DNA of 64,000 bases from Ignavibacteriae bacterium HGW-Ignavibacteriae-4 (GCA_002839765.1 PGYR01000012.1:1-64000); one strand, 5' to 3'; shown: positions 18,054 through 27,154, counted from the stretch's first letter. Notes: generated by a model from the sequence alone, not told the origin. Translations and numbers: made by a program.

Positions 18054-19553
18054 ATGTTTAAAAAAATATTAGTTGCGAATAGAGGCGAGATAGCTATCAG
18101 AGTGATGAACGCCGCTCGTGAGTTGGGCATAGAGACTTATGCCGTTTACCACGAAGTTGATAAACACTCGCTGCATACTATATCTGCTGATTATGCCCTA
18201 GAGATAGTTGGCGACACTCCTAAGCAGGCATATTTGGATGCGGCTCAGATTATCAGCTTGGCTATAGAGCATGATTGCGAGGCGATTCACCCCGGTTATG
18301 GTTTTTTGTCAGAGAATGCGAAGTTTAGCAAAGCCTGCAAAGATGCCGAGATTAAATTCATCGGCCCAAATGAATATGCTATAGAAGTAATGGGTAATAA
18401 AACTGCTGCTCGTGAGCTAATGCAAAAAGCTGGTGTTCCAATAGTACCCGGTACTAAAGAGCGAATCACGGACCTCGATTTAGCAAAAGAAATAGCTAAT
18501 GAAATTGGCTACCCTATATTGCTAAAAGCCGCTGCTGGCGGTGGTGGTAAGGGTATGCGTAAAGTTGAAAAAGAATCTGAGTTCGTAGATAGCTATGACG
18601 CTGCACAAAGGGAAGCACGTAATGCATTCGGTGATGACACTATCTATATGGAAAAATATATTGTCAATCCTAAGCATATCGAAATACAAATATTAGCCGA
18701 TGAACACGGCAATTGCGTCCATCTGGCAGAGCGAGATTGCTCTATACAAAGACGACACCAAAAAGTAATAGAAGAAGCTCCTTCGACTGTATTGGACGAA
18801 ACACTAAGAGCAGCAATGGGCAAAGTAGCCGTTGATGCTGCTCAAGCTTGTCATTACGTTAATGCTGGTACTATCGAGTTTTTACTTGATAAAGATAAGA
18901 ACTTTTATTTCCTAGAGATGAACACAAGATTGCAAGTAGAGCACCCAGTTTCTGAGTTGATAACGGGTGTGGATTTGGCAAAAGAACAAATAAAAGTAGC
19001 TGCTGGATACCCACTAACTTTCGAGCAAGAGGATATTGTAGTCTCAGGTCATGCTATCGAGGCACGTATTTACGCAGAAGATGCTACTAATAACTTCATG
19101 CCTGATATAGGTACTATTTCTTATCTCAGAAATCCCGATGGGATAGGCGTGAGAGTAGATGGAGGGATAGAGCGAGGCGATGAAGTGAGTATAAACTTCG
19201 ACCCTATGTTAGCTAAGCTAATTGTTTTCGGTCAAGATAGAGCCGAAGCAATAGAGAAAATGGACGCGGCACTTTCTTCTTATAAAGTAGTAGGTACAAG
19301 AACTGTAATTCCATTTTTGAAAGCGGTTATGCAATCAGATAAGTTCCGTAATCATTACTTCGATACAGGATTTATAGAATCAGACTTCGATTTCAAAGTA
19401 TTAGACGAAATGAAAAGTAAAGATGAGGAATACGCTGCTGCAATTGCGGCTTTTGCATATAACCTTAATCGAAATACGAAAAAAGTGACACCAGTTAATC
19501 CAAAGCCAAGCGATTGGAAATCTAAAAGACTAAATAACATGAGGGAGTTCTAA
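18054..19553 (+). CDS. accC: Acetyl-/propionyl-CoA carboxylase biotin carboxylase subunit
   Basis: This 499-residue cytoplasmic enzyme carboxylates the biotin of a carrier protein using ATP and bicarbonate. Visible landmarks are FKKILVANRGEIAIRVMNAA at the N-terminus, AIHPGYGFLSENA (about 78-90), the ATP-grasp glycine loop AAAGGGGKGMRK (about 159-170), HIEIQILADEHGN, and EMNTRLQVEHPVSEL with the catalytic region. It is slightly longer than AccC of about 450 residues because of a C-terminal tail of ~45 residues. The carrier gene starts 1 bp after its stop. Because a methylmalonyl-CoA mutase is in the window, the pair could serve propionyl-CoA carboxylase; the carboxyltransferase that would decide this is not here. 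Confidence 0.95.
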   Translation: MFKKILVANRGEIAIRVMNAARELGIETYAVYHEVDKHSLHTISADYALEIVGDTPKQAYLDAAQIISLAIEHDCEAIHPGYGFLSENAKFSKACKDAEIKFIGPNEYAIEVMGNKTAARELMQKAGVPIVPGTKERITDLDLAKEIANEIGYPILLKAAAGGGGKGMRKVEKESEFVDSYDAAQREARNAFGDDTIYMEKYIVNPKHIEIQILADEHGNCVHLAERDCSIQRRHQKVIEEAPSTVLDETLRAAMGKVAVDAAQACHYVNAGTIEFLLDKDKNFYFLEMNTRLQVEHPVSELITGVDLAKEQIKVAAGYPLTFEQEDIVVSGHAIEARIYAEDATNNFMPDIGTISYLRNPDGIGVRVDGGIERGDEVSINFDPMLAKLIVFGQDRAEAIEKMDAALSSYKVVGTRTVIPFLKAVMQSDKFRNHYFDTGFIESDFDFKVLDEMKSKDEEYAAAIAAFAYNLNRNTKKVTPVNPKPSDWKSKRLNNMREF

Positions 19554-19554
19554 A

Positions 19555-20079
19555 ATGAAAGATGTACAAGAAGAAATAAAATTAGTTTCTGGTGACAAAG
19601 TATATTCGGCAGCTTTCGATCATACTGATACCTCTAAAGTTTTCTTAGATGAGAAGTTATATGATTTCAAAATATTGAAAGAATATAATGATAATGTGAA
19701 AGTAATATCTGTGAATAATAAAGTCTTCACAGTAAAGATCAATCAAGAAGATCGAGACAATATCGAAATACTCACTACTGGCTTCGGATATAATTACGAA
19801 ATAAAAACAGCAACTTCTTCCCTATTGGAAAAGTTCGTTAGAGAAAGTGGTAAAGGTAAAAACAAGGTCAACGGTATAGTAGCACCAATGCCAGGAATGG
19901 TAGTAAAGGTGAATTGTGCAGTAGGTGATCAGATATTAGAAAACGACAAACTAGTGATAGTAGAAGCTATGAAGATGGAAAATGCACTAGCTTCTCCCCT
20001 ATCTGGAATTGTAAAGAAAATCAATGCAGTAGAAGGAATAGCTGTAGAGAAGGGCACTGTTTTAATCGAGATAGAATAA
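19555..20079 (+). CDS. Biotin carboxyl carrier protein / biotin-lipoyl attachment domain protein
   Basis: This 174-residue protein has an N-terminal ~100-residue region without a recognised motif and a C-terminal biotinyl domain (about 105-174). The domain contains the attachment motif EAMKMENAL with the biotinylated lysine at about residue 140, plus VAPMPGMVVKVN. It accepts CO2 from the biotin carboxylase encoded immediately upstream (1-bp gap) and delivers it to a carboxyltransferase. The architecture, a long non-proline-rich N-terminus before one biotinyl domain, fits carriers of propionyl-CoA or oxaloacetate/pyruvate carboxylases as well as acetyl-CoA carboxylase. The true acceptor is not decided by the sequence. 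Confidence 0.92.
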   Translation: MKDVQEEIKLVSGDKVYSAAFDHTDTSKVFLDEKLYDFKILKEYNDNVKVISVNNKVFTVKINQEDRDNIEILTTGFGYNYEIKTATSSLLEKFVRESGKGKNKVNGIVAPMPGMVVKVNCAVGDQILENDKLVIVEAMKMENALASPLSGIVKKINAVEGIAVEKGTVLIEIE

Positions 20080-20152
20080 AACTTATTTATATAAACTAAA
20101 ATTTTTATTATCTTGTCTCTATTGAAAAAGAAAAAATTACAATAGGGTTGAT

Positions 20153-23047
20153 ATGAAAACATTAGTTACTTCTTTAATTATAATAATGAGTCTTCAGTTA
20201 AGTGCTACTGACAAGGATTTTTTCTTACGCCAGTCAGAATCTGCACACCCGACTCCTTCGCCCTCAGCTATAAAAGAATTCAATAAGTATCAATTCAAAA
20301 TACCTTATAAGATACAAGCTGAATCAAAGTTCTTCAATATGGCTCCATCAGTTGATGAGGGCAATTCTCAAGGGCAACCGACCCAGAATGAGTCGAGTAT
20401 AGCTGTAAACCCGAACAATCCGAATATAGTAATCTCCTCAGCTGTTGATTATAGAGATAACTCTTCATCTTGGATATACATATCTCAAGATGGAGGTAAA
20501 ACTTGGGTAAATAAAAACCTAGGAAAGGCAAATGGATGGCGTTCATCGAATGACCCATCTGTAATGTTCGACAAAGACGGGACAGGGTATCTGGTACATG
20601 GTGCTTTCCCAGCGAATGGTAGTGGCGAGAATGGCGTTTACTTGAATAAATCCACTGATGGTGGTATTACTTGGGGCGACCATATACCCGTTATTGAACA
20701 TAAATTGCCGGGCGACCCACTAACATATTTTGAAGATAAATATTATATAGAAGTAGATAACTCAGATGAATCGCCTTACAGAGGTGATTTATACATTCCT
20801 TGGAAGAGAGTAACAGCAGCCGATAGTGCTACACAAATTGTATTAGCCAAATCTACGGACAAAGGTGAAACTTGGTTAGAGCCAGTTAATATAAGTGAAA
20901 GACTGAGTGGTAGTTCAGAAGATACTACTTTCGGGCAGAGTTTCCCGCTAGTATCAACTGGTCCAGAAGGCAATGTATATGCTGTATGGAATCACGGACT
21001 AAAGCATTCAGTAGGGTTTAACAAATCTACTGATGGTGGTATCACTTGGGGTACACCTAGCACAATCCACAAGTATAATATATTTGGAACAACTAAACTA
21101 TTGAGCCAAGGTTGGAGACACACACTCAAAGGTAAGGTTAGAGCTGAAGCCTACCCAGTTATAAAAACAGATTACAGCGATGGTCCGAATAGAGGGAACG
21201 TATATGTAGTTTGGGCGGCAGATAGTATTCCGAACATATATTTTTCCAAATCGACCGACGAAGGAGAAACTTGGTCAGTACCAAAGGTCATTCATGAAGA
21301 TACAAAAGGTGATCAATTCTGGACTTGGATGGGAGTTGACCCGACCAATGGAGATTTGGCTGTTATGTATCTAGATAGTAGAAATGACCCTGATAACATA
21401 ATGGTAGAGTGCTATGTCAGCTACTCTTCTGACGGCGGTGAGACTTGGAAAGATAGACAAATATCTGATGTTCCTTCTGACATACGAAATAACCCATTCG
21501 ATGGAAGTGTATTTGCTGGAGATTATAGTGGGCTTGATTTTTACGATGGAGTAATCTTCCCTAGTTGGGTAGATATGCGAAATACAGTAGGCCCAAATGG
21601 AAATATTGGAGACAATGATGTTTACTCTGCTATTATTAGAGTAGATCAGCCATCCCCTGTAGATGATTTTAAAGTTTCCGTTGTACCTAATGACCCCACA
21701 CAACTAAATCTTAATTGGACTACAGTTTGGGAAAGTTCATTCGGTAAGCAACTAAACAAAGAAGATTTTGAATTACAAGTTTTCAGAGACAATGCGCTAA
21801 TACAAACTTTGAGTCCAGACTCTGATGGCTTAACAGATATGGGATTAACTCCTTATCAGAGATATGACTATAAGATTAGAGCGAAAAGTGATAATGATTC
21901 TAGTATATACAGACATGCTTTTGGATACGCTGGTGGAACCGAAAAGCCAGATTCAGTATTTATTACAGATATAGAAACTTATGAAGATGGGAATGACCAC
22001 GTTTCAACAAGACTATTTGTTAAAATACCTAATAAAAGAGCAGACAAAATAACCCCACTGACTAAAGTAAAAAGACTAGAATTATTCGGAGATGGTAAAC
22101 TCTTAAGAATTTTCCCTTTAGTAAATGAAGAAATTGGAACTACCGTTGCAGTGAATATAACTGAAGAACTAGGTAACTTTTCTAATCTGAGTTGTGTACT
22201 AGTAGCTGGGTATGAGAATCAGAATTTGGGCGAGCAGTTTAGCGATACTTCTAATAGCGTACTAGGTTATGAGGGTGAGTTAATTAGATTTGGTAGTGAA
22301 AAGCAGATAAACTTTGAAGATAAGAATGATGTTTATTATACTCAGGAATGGCAGTTGACAGATGAGATAGCGGCTTCACCTACTAACAGTATATCTACTT
22401 CACCAAATGGGGATTACAAGCCAAGAAGTGAATATACATTGTATCTACAACCAACCTCTGTTGGTATTTTATCTGGTGGACAAAATTTAAAAGAGACCCA
22501 CAAACTTACATTCGACCAAATATGCGAAGTACACTCACTAGATAGCGCTGTAATAGAAGCAAGTGGAGATTTGAAGAATTGGTTTGTAGTTAAGCAATAT
22601 AGCATGGACGATTATGAACAATGGAAGGATAGTAAGCTTACAAACGAAGATTGGGTGAATTCGGAAATAGTACCTGATTTAGAAGGTGCTTCAGAGCTAG
22701 TTTACACTAGATTTAGATTAGTAACTAATGCAGTAATCAATAAAAATGGTTGGTACTTGGATAACTTAATGTTTAGTCCTCATACTATCAAATCAAGCGT
22801 AGAAGAAGAAATAGTATCTGAGTTAGGTGTTTATCCTAACCCTACATCTAACTATCTGAATATAACAAACAAAGATAATTTACCTTTGGAAGTTGAGCTA
22901 ATAGATATGAATGGCAATACAGTAATTAATGAAAAAGATTATTTTGGAAAGTCGTTAAATCTTACTAATTTGTCTTCTGGTGTTTATATATTGAAGTTAA
23001 ACTATAAAAATCACTCAAAAATCGAGAAAGTAACTATTATCAAATGA
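20153..23047 (+). CDS. Secreted BNR (Asp-box) repeat protein with T9SS sorting domain, sialidase-like fold
   Basis: This 964-residue exported protein has a signal peptide MKTLVTSLIIIMSLQLSA. Residues ~100-480 contain six Asp-boxes of the type S-x-D-x-G-x-T-W: SQDGGKTWV, STDGGITWG (twice), STDKGETWL, STDEGETWS and SSDGGETWK. These define a sialidase/BNR six-bladed propeller. The arginine triad of true sialidases was not identified, so glycosidase activity is not claimed. A fibronectin-like region follows (about 500-600). The C-terminus from VYPNPTSNYLNITNK to KIEKVTIIK is a T9SS type A sorting domain. The stop overlaps the ATG of the next gene (ATGA), which implies translational coupling. Confidence 0.88.
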   Translation: MKTLVTSLIIIMSLQLSATDKDFFLRQSESAHPTPSPSAIKEFNKYQFKIPYKIQAESKFFNMAPSVDEGNSQGQPTQNESSIAVNPNNPNIVISSAVDYRDNSSSWIYISQDGGKTWVNKNLGKANGWRSSNDPSVMFDKDGTGYLVHGAFPANGSGENGVYLNKSTDGGITWGDHIPVIEHKLPGDPLTYFEDKYYIEVDNSDESPYRGDLYIPWKRVTAADSATQIVLAKSTDKGETWLEPVNISERLSGSSEDTTFGQSFPLVSTGPEGNVYAVWNHGLKHSVGFNKSTDGGITWGTPSTIHKYNIFGTTKLLSQGWRHTLKGKVRAEAYPVIKTDYSDGPNRGNVYVVWAADSIPNIYFSKSTDEGETWSVPKVIHEDTKGDQFWTWMGVDPTNGDLAVMYLDSRNDPDNIMVECYVSYSSDGGETWKDRQISDVPSDIRNNPFDGSVFAGDYSGLDFYDGVIFPSWVDMRNTVGPNGNIGDNDVYSAIIRVDQPSPVDDFKVSVVPNDPTQLNLNWTTVWESSFGKQLNKEDFELQVFRDNALIQTLSPDSDGLTDMGLTPYQRYDYKIRAKSDNDSSIYRHAFGYAGGTEKPDSVFITDIETYEDGNDHVSTRLFVKIPNKRADKITPLTKVKRLELFGDGKLLRIFPLVNEEIGTTVAVNITEELGNFSNLSCVLVAGYENQNLGEQFSDTSNSVLGYEGELIRFGSEKQINFEDKNDVYYTQEWQLTDEIAASPTNSISTSPNGDYKPRSEYTLYLQPTSVGILSGGQNLKETHKLTFDQICEVHSLDSAVIEASGDLKNWFVVKQYSMDDYEQWKDSKLTNEDWVNSEIVPDLEGASELVYTRFRLVTNAVINKNGWYLDNLMFSPHTIKSSVEEEIVSELGVYPNPTSNYLNITNKDNLPLEVELIDMNGNTVINEKDYFGKSLNLTNLSSGVYILKLNYKNHSKIEKVTIIK

Positions 23048-23571
23048 TAAGCAGTAATATAAATATTACAAAACCAACGTACATGGAAAATGAATTTTCT
23101 CTTTTCAAAAAAGAGAAAAAGCAGTCTTCTGCAGATAATGAACTGTCTGAAAGTGATAAGAAGAGAGTTCAAGAGTTAAAGAAGATAGACCGTGAAGTTA
23201 GGACACACGAGCAAGCCCATTTGGCAGCATCTGGTGGATTGGCTCGTGGCGGTGCATCATTTACCTACACCAAAGGCCCAGACGGTAAGAAGTACGCTTC
23301 TGGCGGTGAGGTAAGCATTGAGATTTCACCTGTTGAAGGCAAACCCGAAGAAACCATTCGCAGAATGCAGCAAGTTCGTCGAGCAGCGACTGCTCCTGCT
23401 GACCCTTCTAGTCAAGATAGATCAGTCGCCGCTAAAGCAACAAGAGAGGAAGCTAAGGCTAGAGCTGAGTTATCAAAGCCTCAAGATGACGAGAAAGAAA
23501 AGAATAATAGTGGTATACTAAGTGTGTACAAAAATGAGTTTCAGGAAAGTACTTTCTCTGTAACAGCGTAA
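23044..23571 (+). CDS. SprA-related / CJM1_0395-type putative metalloprotease
   Basis: This 175-residue protein carries EVRTHEQAHLAASGGLARGG (about 51-70) with an HEQAH motif resembling the HExxH zinc site. It also has SFTYTKGPDGKKYASGGEV and the tail motif RRAATAPADPSSQDRSVAAKA. These are the hallmarks of the family annotated as SprA-related or putative metalloprotease CJM1_0395; it is unrelated to the T9SS translocon SprA despite the name. Proteolysis is unproven for the family. There is no signal peptide. The first ATG overlaps the stop of the BNR gene by 4 bp; an alternative start lies at codon 14 (MENEFSLF). It is followed after 2 bp by the AlkD-type gene. Confidence 0.78.
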   Translation: MISSNINITKPTYMENEFSLFKKEKKQSSADNELSESDKKRVQELKKIDREVRTHEQAHLAASGGLARGGASFTYTKGPDGKKYASGGEVSIEISPVEGKPEETIRRMQQVRRAATAPADPSSQDRSVAAKATREEAKARAELSKPQDDEKEKNNSGILSVYKNEFQESTFSVTA

Positions 23572-23573
23572 GT

Positions 23574-24242
23574 ATGAAAGCGAACTACTTCTCTCCCCTA
23601 CTTCATTTGTTCGAAAAGAATATGAACGAAGAGTTAATCCCACAGATGACCGCATATATGAAGAATAAATTTTCATATTATGGACTCAAAGCGCCTCAAA
23701 GAAAAGAACTACAAAAGAAATTCATCTCTGAAAATGGAAAACTAAACCCAGCAGTAGCATTTACTGAAATCAAGAAAGTATGGAATACATGTAATAGAGA
23801 GGTTAACTATACTATAATAGATATTCTCAGACACAAGCGATATTGGGAAGATCCTAATTCAATCGAATTAGCTGAATGGTTAGTTGTGAATAAGAGTTGG
23901 TGGGACACCGTTGACTCTTTAGCTGTTAATTCTGTTGGACTTTATATGAAACTACATCCAGAGAAGTTAGAATACTATAATGCAAAATGGATTTCTTCTG
24001 ATAATATTTGGCTAAATAGAACTGCCCTACTTTTCCAATTAAAGTATAAAGAAAACACAAATTTTGAGCTGTTGAAAAGTAATATTAGACATCATTCACA
24101 CCAAAAAGAATTCTTCATTAAGAAAGCTATTGGTTGGTCATTAAGGGAGTATTCGAAGATTAATCCCTCAGCTGTAATCAAATTTTTAGATGATAATGAA
24201 CTCCAGAATCTTAGTATTCGAGAAGCATCAAAGTACTTATAA
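23574..24242 (+). CDS. DNA alkylation repair protein, AlkD-type HEAT-like glycosylase
   Basis: This 222-residue all-helical protein is of the AlkC/AlkD superfamily, which removes positively charged alkylated bases (for example 3- and 7-alkylpurines) without base flipping. It has the family start (YYGLKAPQRKELQKKF, about 35-50) and the segment VNKSWWDTVDSLAVNSVG (about 105-122). Tryptophan 110, aspartate 114 and arginine 149 (WLNRTALL) line up with the catalytic W109/D113/R148 described for AlkD, so activity is likely preserved. It is third in a tightly packed group with the BNR and HEQAH genes (2-bp gap). That neighbourhood does not explain its function. Confidence 0.9.
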   Translation: MKANYFSPLLHLFEKNMNEELIPQMTAYMKNKFSYYGLKAPQRKELQKKFISENGKLNPAVAFTEIKKVWNTCNREVNYTIIDILRHKRYWEDPNSIELAEWLVVNKSWWDTVDSLAVNSVGLYMKLHPEKLEYYNAKWISSDNIWLNRTALLFQLKYKENTNFELLKSNIRHHSHQKEFFIKKAIGWSLREYSKINPSAVIKFLDDNELQNLSIREASKYL

Positions 24243-24255
24243 GAAAAAAAAATGT

Positions 24256-24263
24256 TATTTTTG
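24256..24263 (+). promoter_or_regulatory. Putative -7 element (TATTTTTG) for the porin gene
   Basis: TATTTTTG matches TAnnTTTG, 41 bp upstream of the porin ATG at 24305. No upstream TTTG box is visible at the expected distance. Confidence 0.4.
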
Positions 24264-24304
24264 TACCGTGAAGTAAATAATAAATATAACATAAAGTGTG
24301 AAAT

Positions 24305-25474
24305 ATGCTCCGAATTGCTACTATTTTATGTTTATTCTTAGTTGGTGCTAGTGTGTACGCTCAAGGTGTATCGTATCCTAGTTTCGGTAAGGGGATAAAC
24401 ATAATGGCTGATGACTCATCAGCTTCAATGAAAGTAAATGTAAGAATCCAAAATCTATTTGAAGCAGGATATGATGATTTCTTACAAAAGACAAATACCA
24501 AATTTATGGTAAGAAGACAACGACTGAAATTTTCAGGTCATGTTGTAGATAAGGATTTGAGGTATAAATTAGAGCTTGGCTTTTCAAATAGAGATCAAGG
24601 AAATTCTAGAACTGGTCAATTTGGAAGTGATGGATCTAATATTATTTTAGATGCAGTTGTTAAGTATTATTTGTTTGAAGATTTCGATATATGGTTTGGA
24701 CAAACAAAACTTCCTGGAAATAGAGAAAGAGTAATATCATCTGGCGATATGCAATTCGTGGATCGTTCGTTATTAAACTCGAATCTTAATATAGATAGAG
24801 ATGCTGGTATTCAGATTAGATATAAATTTGGTACTGATTTCGTTGTGAAGCCAACTTTTGCATTCACAACTGGTGAAGGTAGGAATATAACTGCTGATAA
24901 CGCTGGTGGATTTGCATATACTTTCCATACTGACATATTACCTTTTGGTGATTTTGATGATTATGTATCATCAGATCATAGTTTCAATGAGAATCATAAA
25001 CTAGCAATAGGTGCTGCTTTCAGTTTTAATGATGCTACTGATAGACAAGGCGGACAAATTGGAAACTTTGTATTTGATACTGCTGGCGGGGTTGTTCACA
25101 ATGATATGTTTACTTATTTCGCTGATTTGCATTATAAATATAATGGTATAAGCATAATGGCGGAAGTAGCTAGAAAGAATGTAGATAAAGAATTGAATAA
25201 TATTACAAAAAAGTTTATCACTGGAGATGCCGTAAATTTTCAGATTGGTTACTTATTTAGAAATTATTGGGAGCTAGCTGCTAGATATAGTTATGTGAAA
25301 CCAGATAATTCGTTTTCAGATATAGATGAACTTGCAGAATACACTTTTGGTATATCTAAGTACTTATCTAAACATAAGCTTAAGATCCAATCTGATTTTT
25401 CTTACTTTGATAATTTTGGTTTAGCAGGAGAAGATGATTTCAGATATAGATTCCAAATAGAGTTGCAATTATAG
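24305..25474 (+). CDS. Phosphate-selective porin O/P-type outer-membrane channel
   Basis: This 389-residue outer-membrane beta-barrel has a signal peptide ending LVGASVYAQG. The N-terminal segment KVNVRIQNLFEAGYDD with VRRQRLKFSGHVVDKDLRYKLELGFS follows the porin O/P family pattern, and alternating strands continue to the terminal FQIELQL, a typical barrel C-terminus. The substrate is unknown; the OprP/OprO name does not prove phosphate transport. It opens a run of envelope electron-transfer genes, separated by 124 bp from the P460-like gene. Whether it belongs to the same transcription unit is uncertain. Confidence 0.82.
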   Translation: MLRIATILCLFLVGASVYAQGVSYPSFGKGINIMADDSSASMKVNVRIQNLFEAGYDDFLQKTNTKFMVRRQRLKFSGHVVDKDLRYKLELGFSNRDQGNSRTGQFGSDGSNIILDAVVKYYLFEDFDIWFGQTKLPGNRERVISSGDMQFVDRSLLNSNLNIDRDAGIQIRYKFGTDFVVKPTFAFTTGEGRNITADNAGGFAYTFHTDILPFGDFDDYVSSDHSFNENHKLAIGAAFSFNDATDRQGGQIGNFVFDTAGGVVHNDMFTYFADLHYKYNGISIMAEVARKNVDKELNNITKKFITGDAVNFQIGYLFRNYWELAARYSYVKPDNSFSDIDELAEYTFGISKYLSKHKLKIQSDFSYFDNFGLAGEDDFRYRFQIELQL

Positions 25475-25598
25475 AAGAAAAACGGTTGTTATGTCAACTA
25501 ATTGACCAACCTCAGTTTTAATCCAATTTACAGTGTTACTTTTCTAATGATATAACTGTTATTGTAATATCATTCACACACTTATAGGATTAAATCTT

Positions 25599-26111
25599 AT
25601 GAAAAACTTATTTAGACTTTTTTTGCTGACTTTATTGTCAGCTTCTTTTATCGTTGCATGTAGTGACGATGAAAAAACTACTACAGAACCAGAAGTAACA
25701 GAATTTGTTGCCACTTATTCTGACTTTGCTGGTTACAGAGATTGGGATAAAATTGCAGAGAACTCTGGACAAGACCCTGCATTAGGTCTTGACGCACACG
25801 GTAATGCTATGACAAAACGTGTTATATATACTAAGAATAAAGATGTCAAAATGGAAAATGGCGAATGGCCGGTCGGAACTATTTTAGTTAAGGATATGTT
25901 TAGCTTAGAAACAAATGAATTAACTGGGGTTATGGCTATGGTTAAACGAGGAGCAGATTTCAATCCAGATCACAAAGGTTGGGAATGGTTTGAACTAAAT
26001 GATGCAGATAAGTCAATAACTGGTCGTGATGCTAATCTGATGGATGGTATGTGTAATCAATGCCATGGCGGAGCATCATCAGACTATTCATTTACACTAA
26101 TTAACGAATAA
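25599..26111 (+). CDS. Cytochrome P460 family lipoprotein
   Basis: This 170-residue lipoprotein has its lipobox cysteine in SFIVACSDDE (residue 21). The C-terminal haem c motif is CNQCH (residues 152-156). The middle, with MVKRGADFNPDHKGWEWFE, follows the cytochrome P460 fold, whose members oxidise hydroxylamine or bind NO through a lysine-crosslinked haem. Which lysine would cross-link cannot be decided by eye. The protein is anchored in an envelope membrane facing the periplasm. It is upstream of another haem-like lipoprotein (35-bp gap), YceI and the NirK operon, consistent with nitrogen-oxide chemistry. Family call is good, substrate is inference. Confidence 0.82.
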   Translation: MKNLFRLFLLTLLSASFIVACSDDEKTTTEPEVTEFVATYSDFAGYRDWDKIAENSGQDPALGLDAHGNAMTKRVIYTKNKDVKMENGEWPVGTILVKDMFSLETNELTGVMAMVKRGADFNPDHKGWEWFELNDADKSITGRDANLMDGMCNQCHGGASSDYSFTLINE

Positions 26112-26146
26112 ATAATCTAAAACTGTAATTAATACGTAATGTATAT

Positions 26147-26569
26147 ATGAAACAAAATAAAATAACATTATTCTTAGTATTGATTATGACTTTATCGTTT
26201 GTTTCGTGTTCCGAGAGCATTGTCTCGGAATGCGAACCAGACATCAAAGTTGATAATCAAATGAAGGCCTCTTTCAAAGAAATTCAAGATAAAGTATTAA
26301 CTCCAACCTGTGCTACAAGTGGATGTCATCAAGCGAATTTTTATTCTCCGAATCTCGAAGAGGGTAAATCTTATGACAATTTAGTTGGGGTAGATAATCT
26401 ATCAGGTAATTTACAATTAGTAGAACCTGGGAATAGTGCCAATAGTTACTTTTATAAGAAATTACTGGGTGATGGTACTACTTTAATGCCATCAGGTGGT
26501 GATAAATTGAACAAAGCTATTTTGGACTCGATTAGAGTTTGGATAGATAATGGTGCAGAGAACAATTAA
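26147..26569 (+). CDS. Lipoprotein with cytochrome c-like domain and CX4CH motif
   Basis: This 140-residue lipoprotein has its lipobox cysteine at residue 21 (SFVSCSES). The segment VLTPTCATSGCHQANF places C55, C60 and H61 as CX4CH rather than the usual CXXCH. A candidate distal ligand follows in LMPSGGDKL (M114). The surrounding pattern (repeated leucines, PGNSANSYFYKKL, then RVWIDNGA at the end) is that of the small planctomycete-type cytochrome c domain. Haem attachment with a four-residue spacer is known in a few cytochromes, but here it is only a possibility; the cysteines could also form a disulfide. It lies between the P460 gene and yceI, 15 bp upstream of the latter. Confidence 0.72.
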   Translation: MKQNKITLFLVLIMTLSFVSCSESIVSECEPDIKVDNQMKASFKEIQDKVLTPTCATSGCHQANFYSPNLEEGKSYDNLVGVDNLSGNLQLVEPGNSANSYFYKKLLGDGTTLMPSGGDKLNKAILDSIRVWIDNGAENN

Positions 26570-26584
26570 AAAAAAAGAAAAATT

Positions 26585-27154
26585 ATGAAAAAATTAATAC
26601 TAATCGGATTAGCACTATTAATTACATCTAGTGCCTATTCAAAAGTCGAACATCAAGTCGATAAAAGCAAAAAGAATGTGGTTAAGTTTATATCGGATGC
26701 TCCTGTTGAGGATTTCGAAGGTATAACAAGCTCTATAGATGGATATATGCTCGGTGAAGAAGGCAGCCTTGTAGGTACCGAACTTTACTTTGAAGTAGAT
26801 TTGAATACTATCGATACTGACAATGGTCTAAGAGATAGACATATGAGAGAGAATTATCTTCACACTGATAAGTATCCATTAACTACTTTTGATGGAAAGA
26901 TACTCGAATCTAAGAAAATAGATGATAAGCATTATGAAGTAAAGGCCAAAGGAAATTTTAAAGTACATGGAGTTTCGAAAGAGAAAGTTATAGAAGCTGA
27001 TATCTATGTTTACGATAATATATATCATGTTAAATCCCAATTTGTAGTTACATTAACTGACCATAAAATTGAAGTTCCTTCAATAATGCTAGTAAAAATA
27101 GATCCTGACATGGATTTAAGATTAGATTTCTTCTTGAAAGAGGTTACTAAATAA
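26585..27154 (+). CDS. YceI family periplasmic lipocalin-like protein
   Basis: This 189-residue exported protein has a signal peptide MKKLILIGLALLITSSAYS. Family landmarks are KNVVKFISDAPVEDFEGITSSIDG near the start, LRDRHMRENYLHTDKYP (about 82-98) and GNFKVHGVSKEK (about 122-133). YceI proteins form an extended barrel that binds isoprenoid or quinone-like ligands. In Bacteroidota YceI genes often sit beside cytochrome and copper nitrite reductase genes, as here. Its stop is 1 bp from the next start, so it is cotranscribed with the DUF5777 gene. Confidence 0.9.
   Translation: MKKLILIGLALLITSSAYSKVEHQVDKSKKNVVKFISDAPVEDFEGITSSIDGYMLGEEGSLVGTELYFEVDLNTIDTDNGLRDRHMRENYLHTDKYPLTTFDGKILESKKIDDKHYEVKAKGNFKVHGVSKEKVIEADIYVYDNIYHVKSQFVVTLTDHKIEVPSIMLVKIDPDMDLRLDFFLKEVTK

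Noticed and set aside
20153-23047. Call as a true sialidase
   Set aside because: Asp-boxes are clear, but the catalytic arginine triad, tyrosine and aspartate could not be recognised; many BNR proteins are not sialidases.
23044-23571. Name SprA taken as the T9SS translocon
   Set aside because: The protein has 175 residues and no barrel; the T9SS SprA has over 2000. Only the family label is alike.
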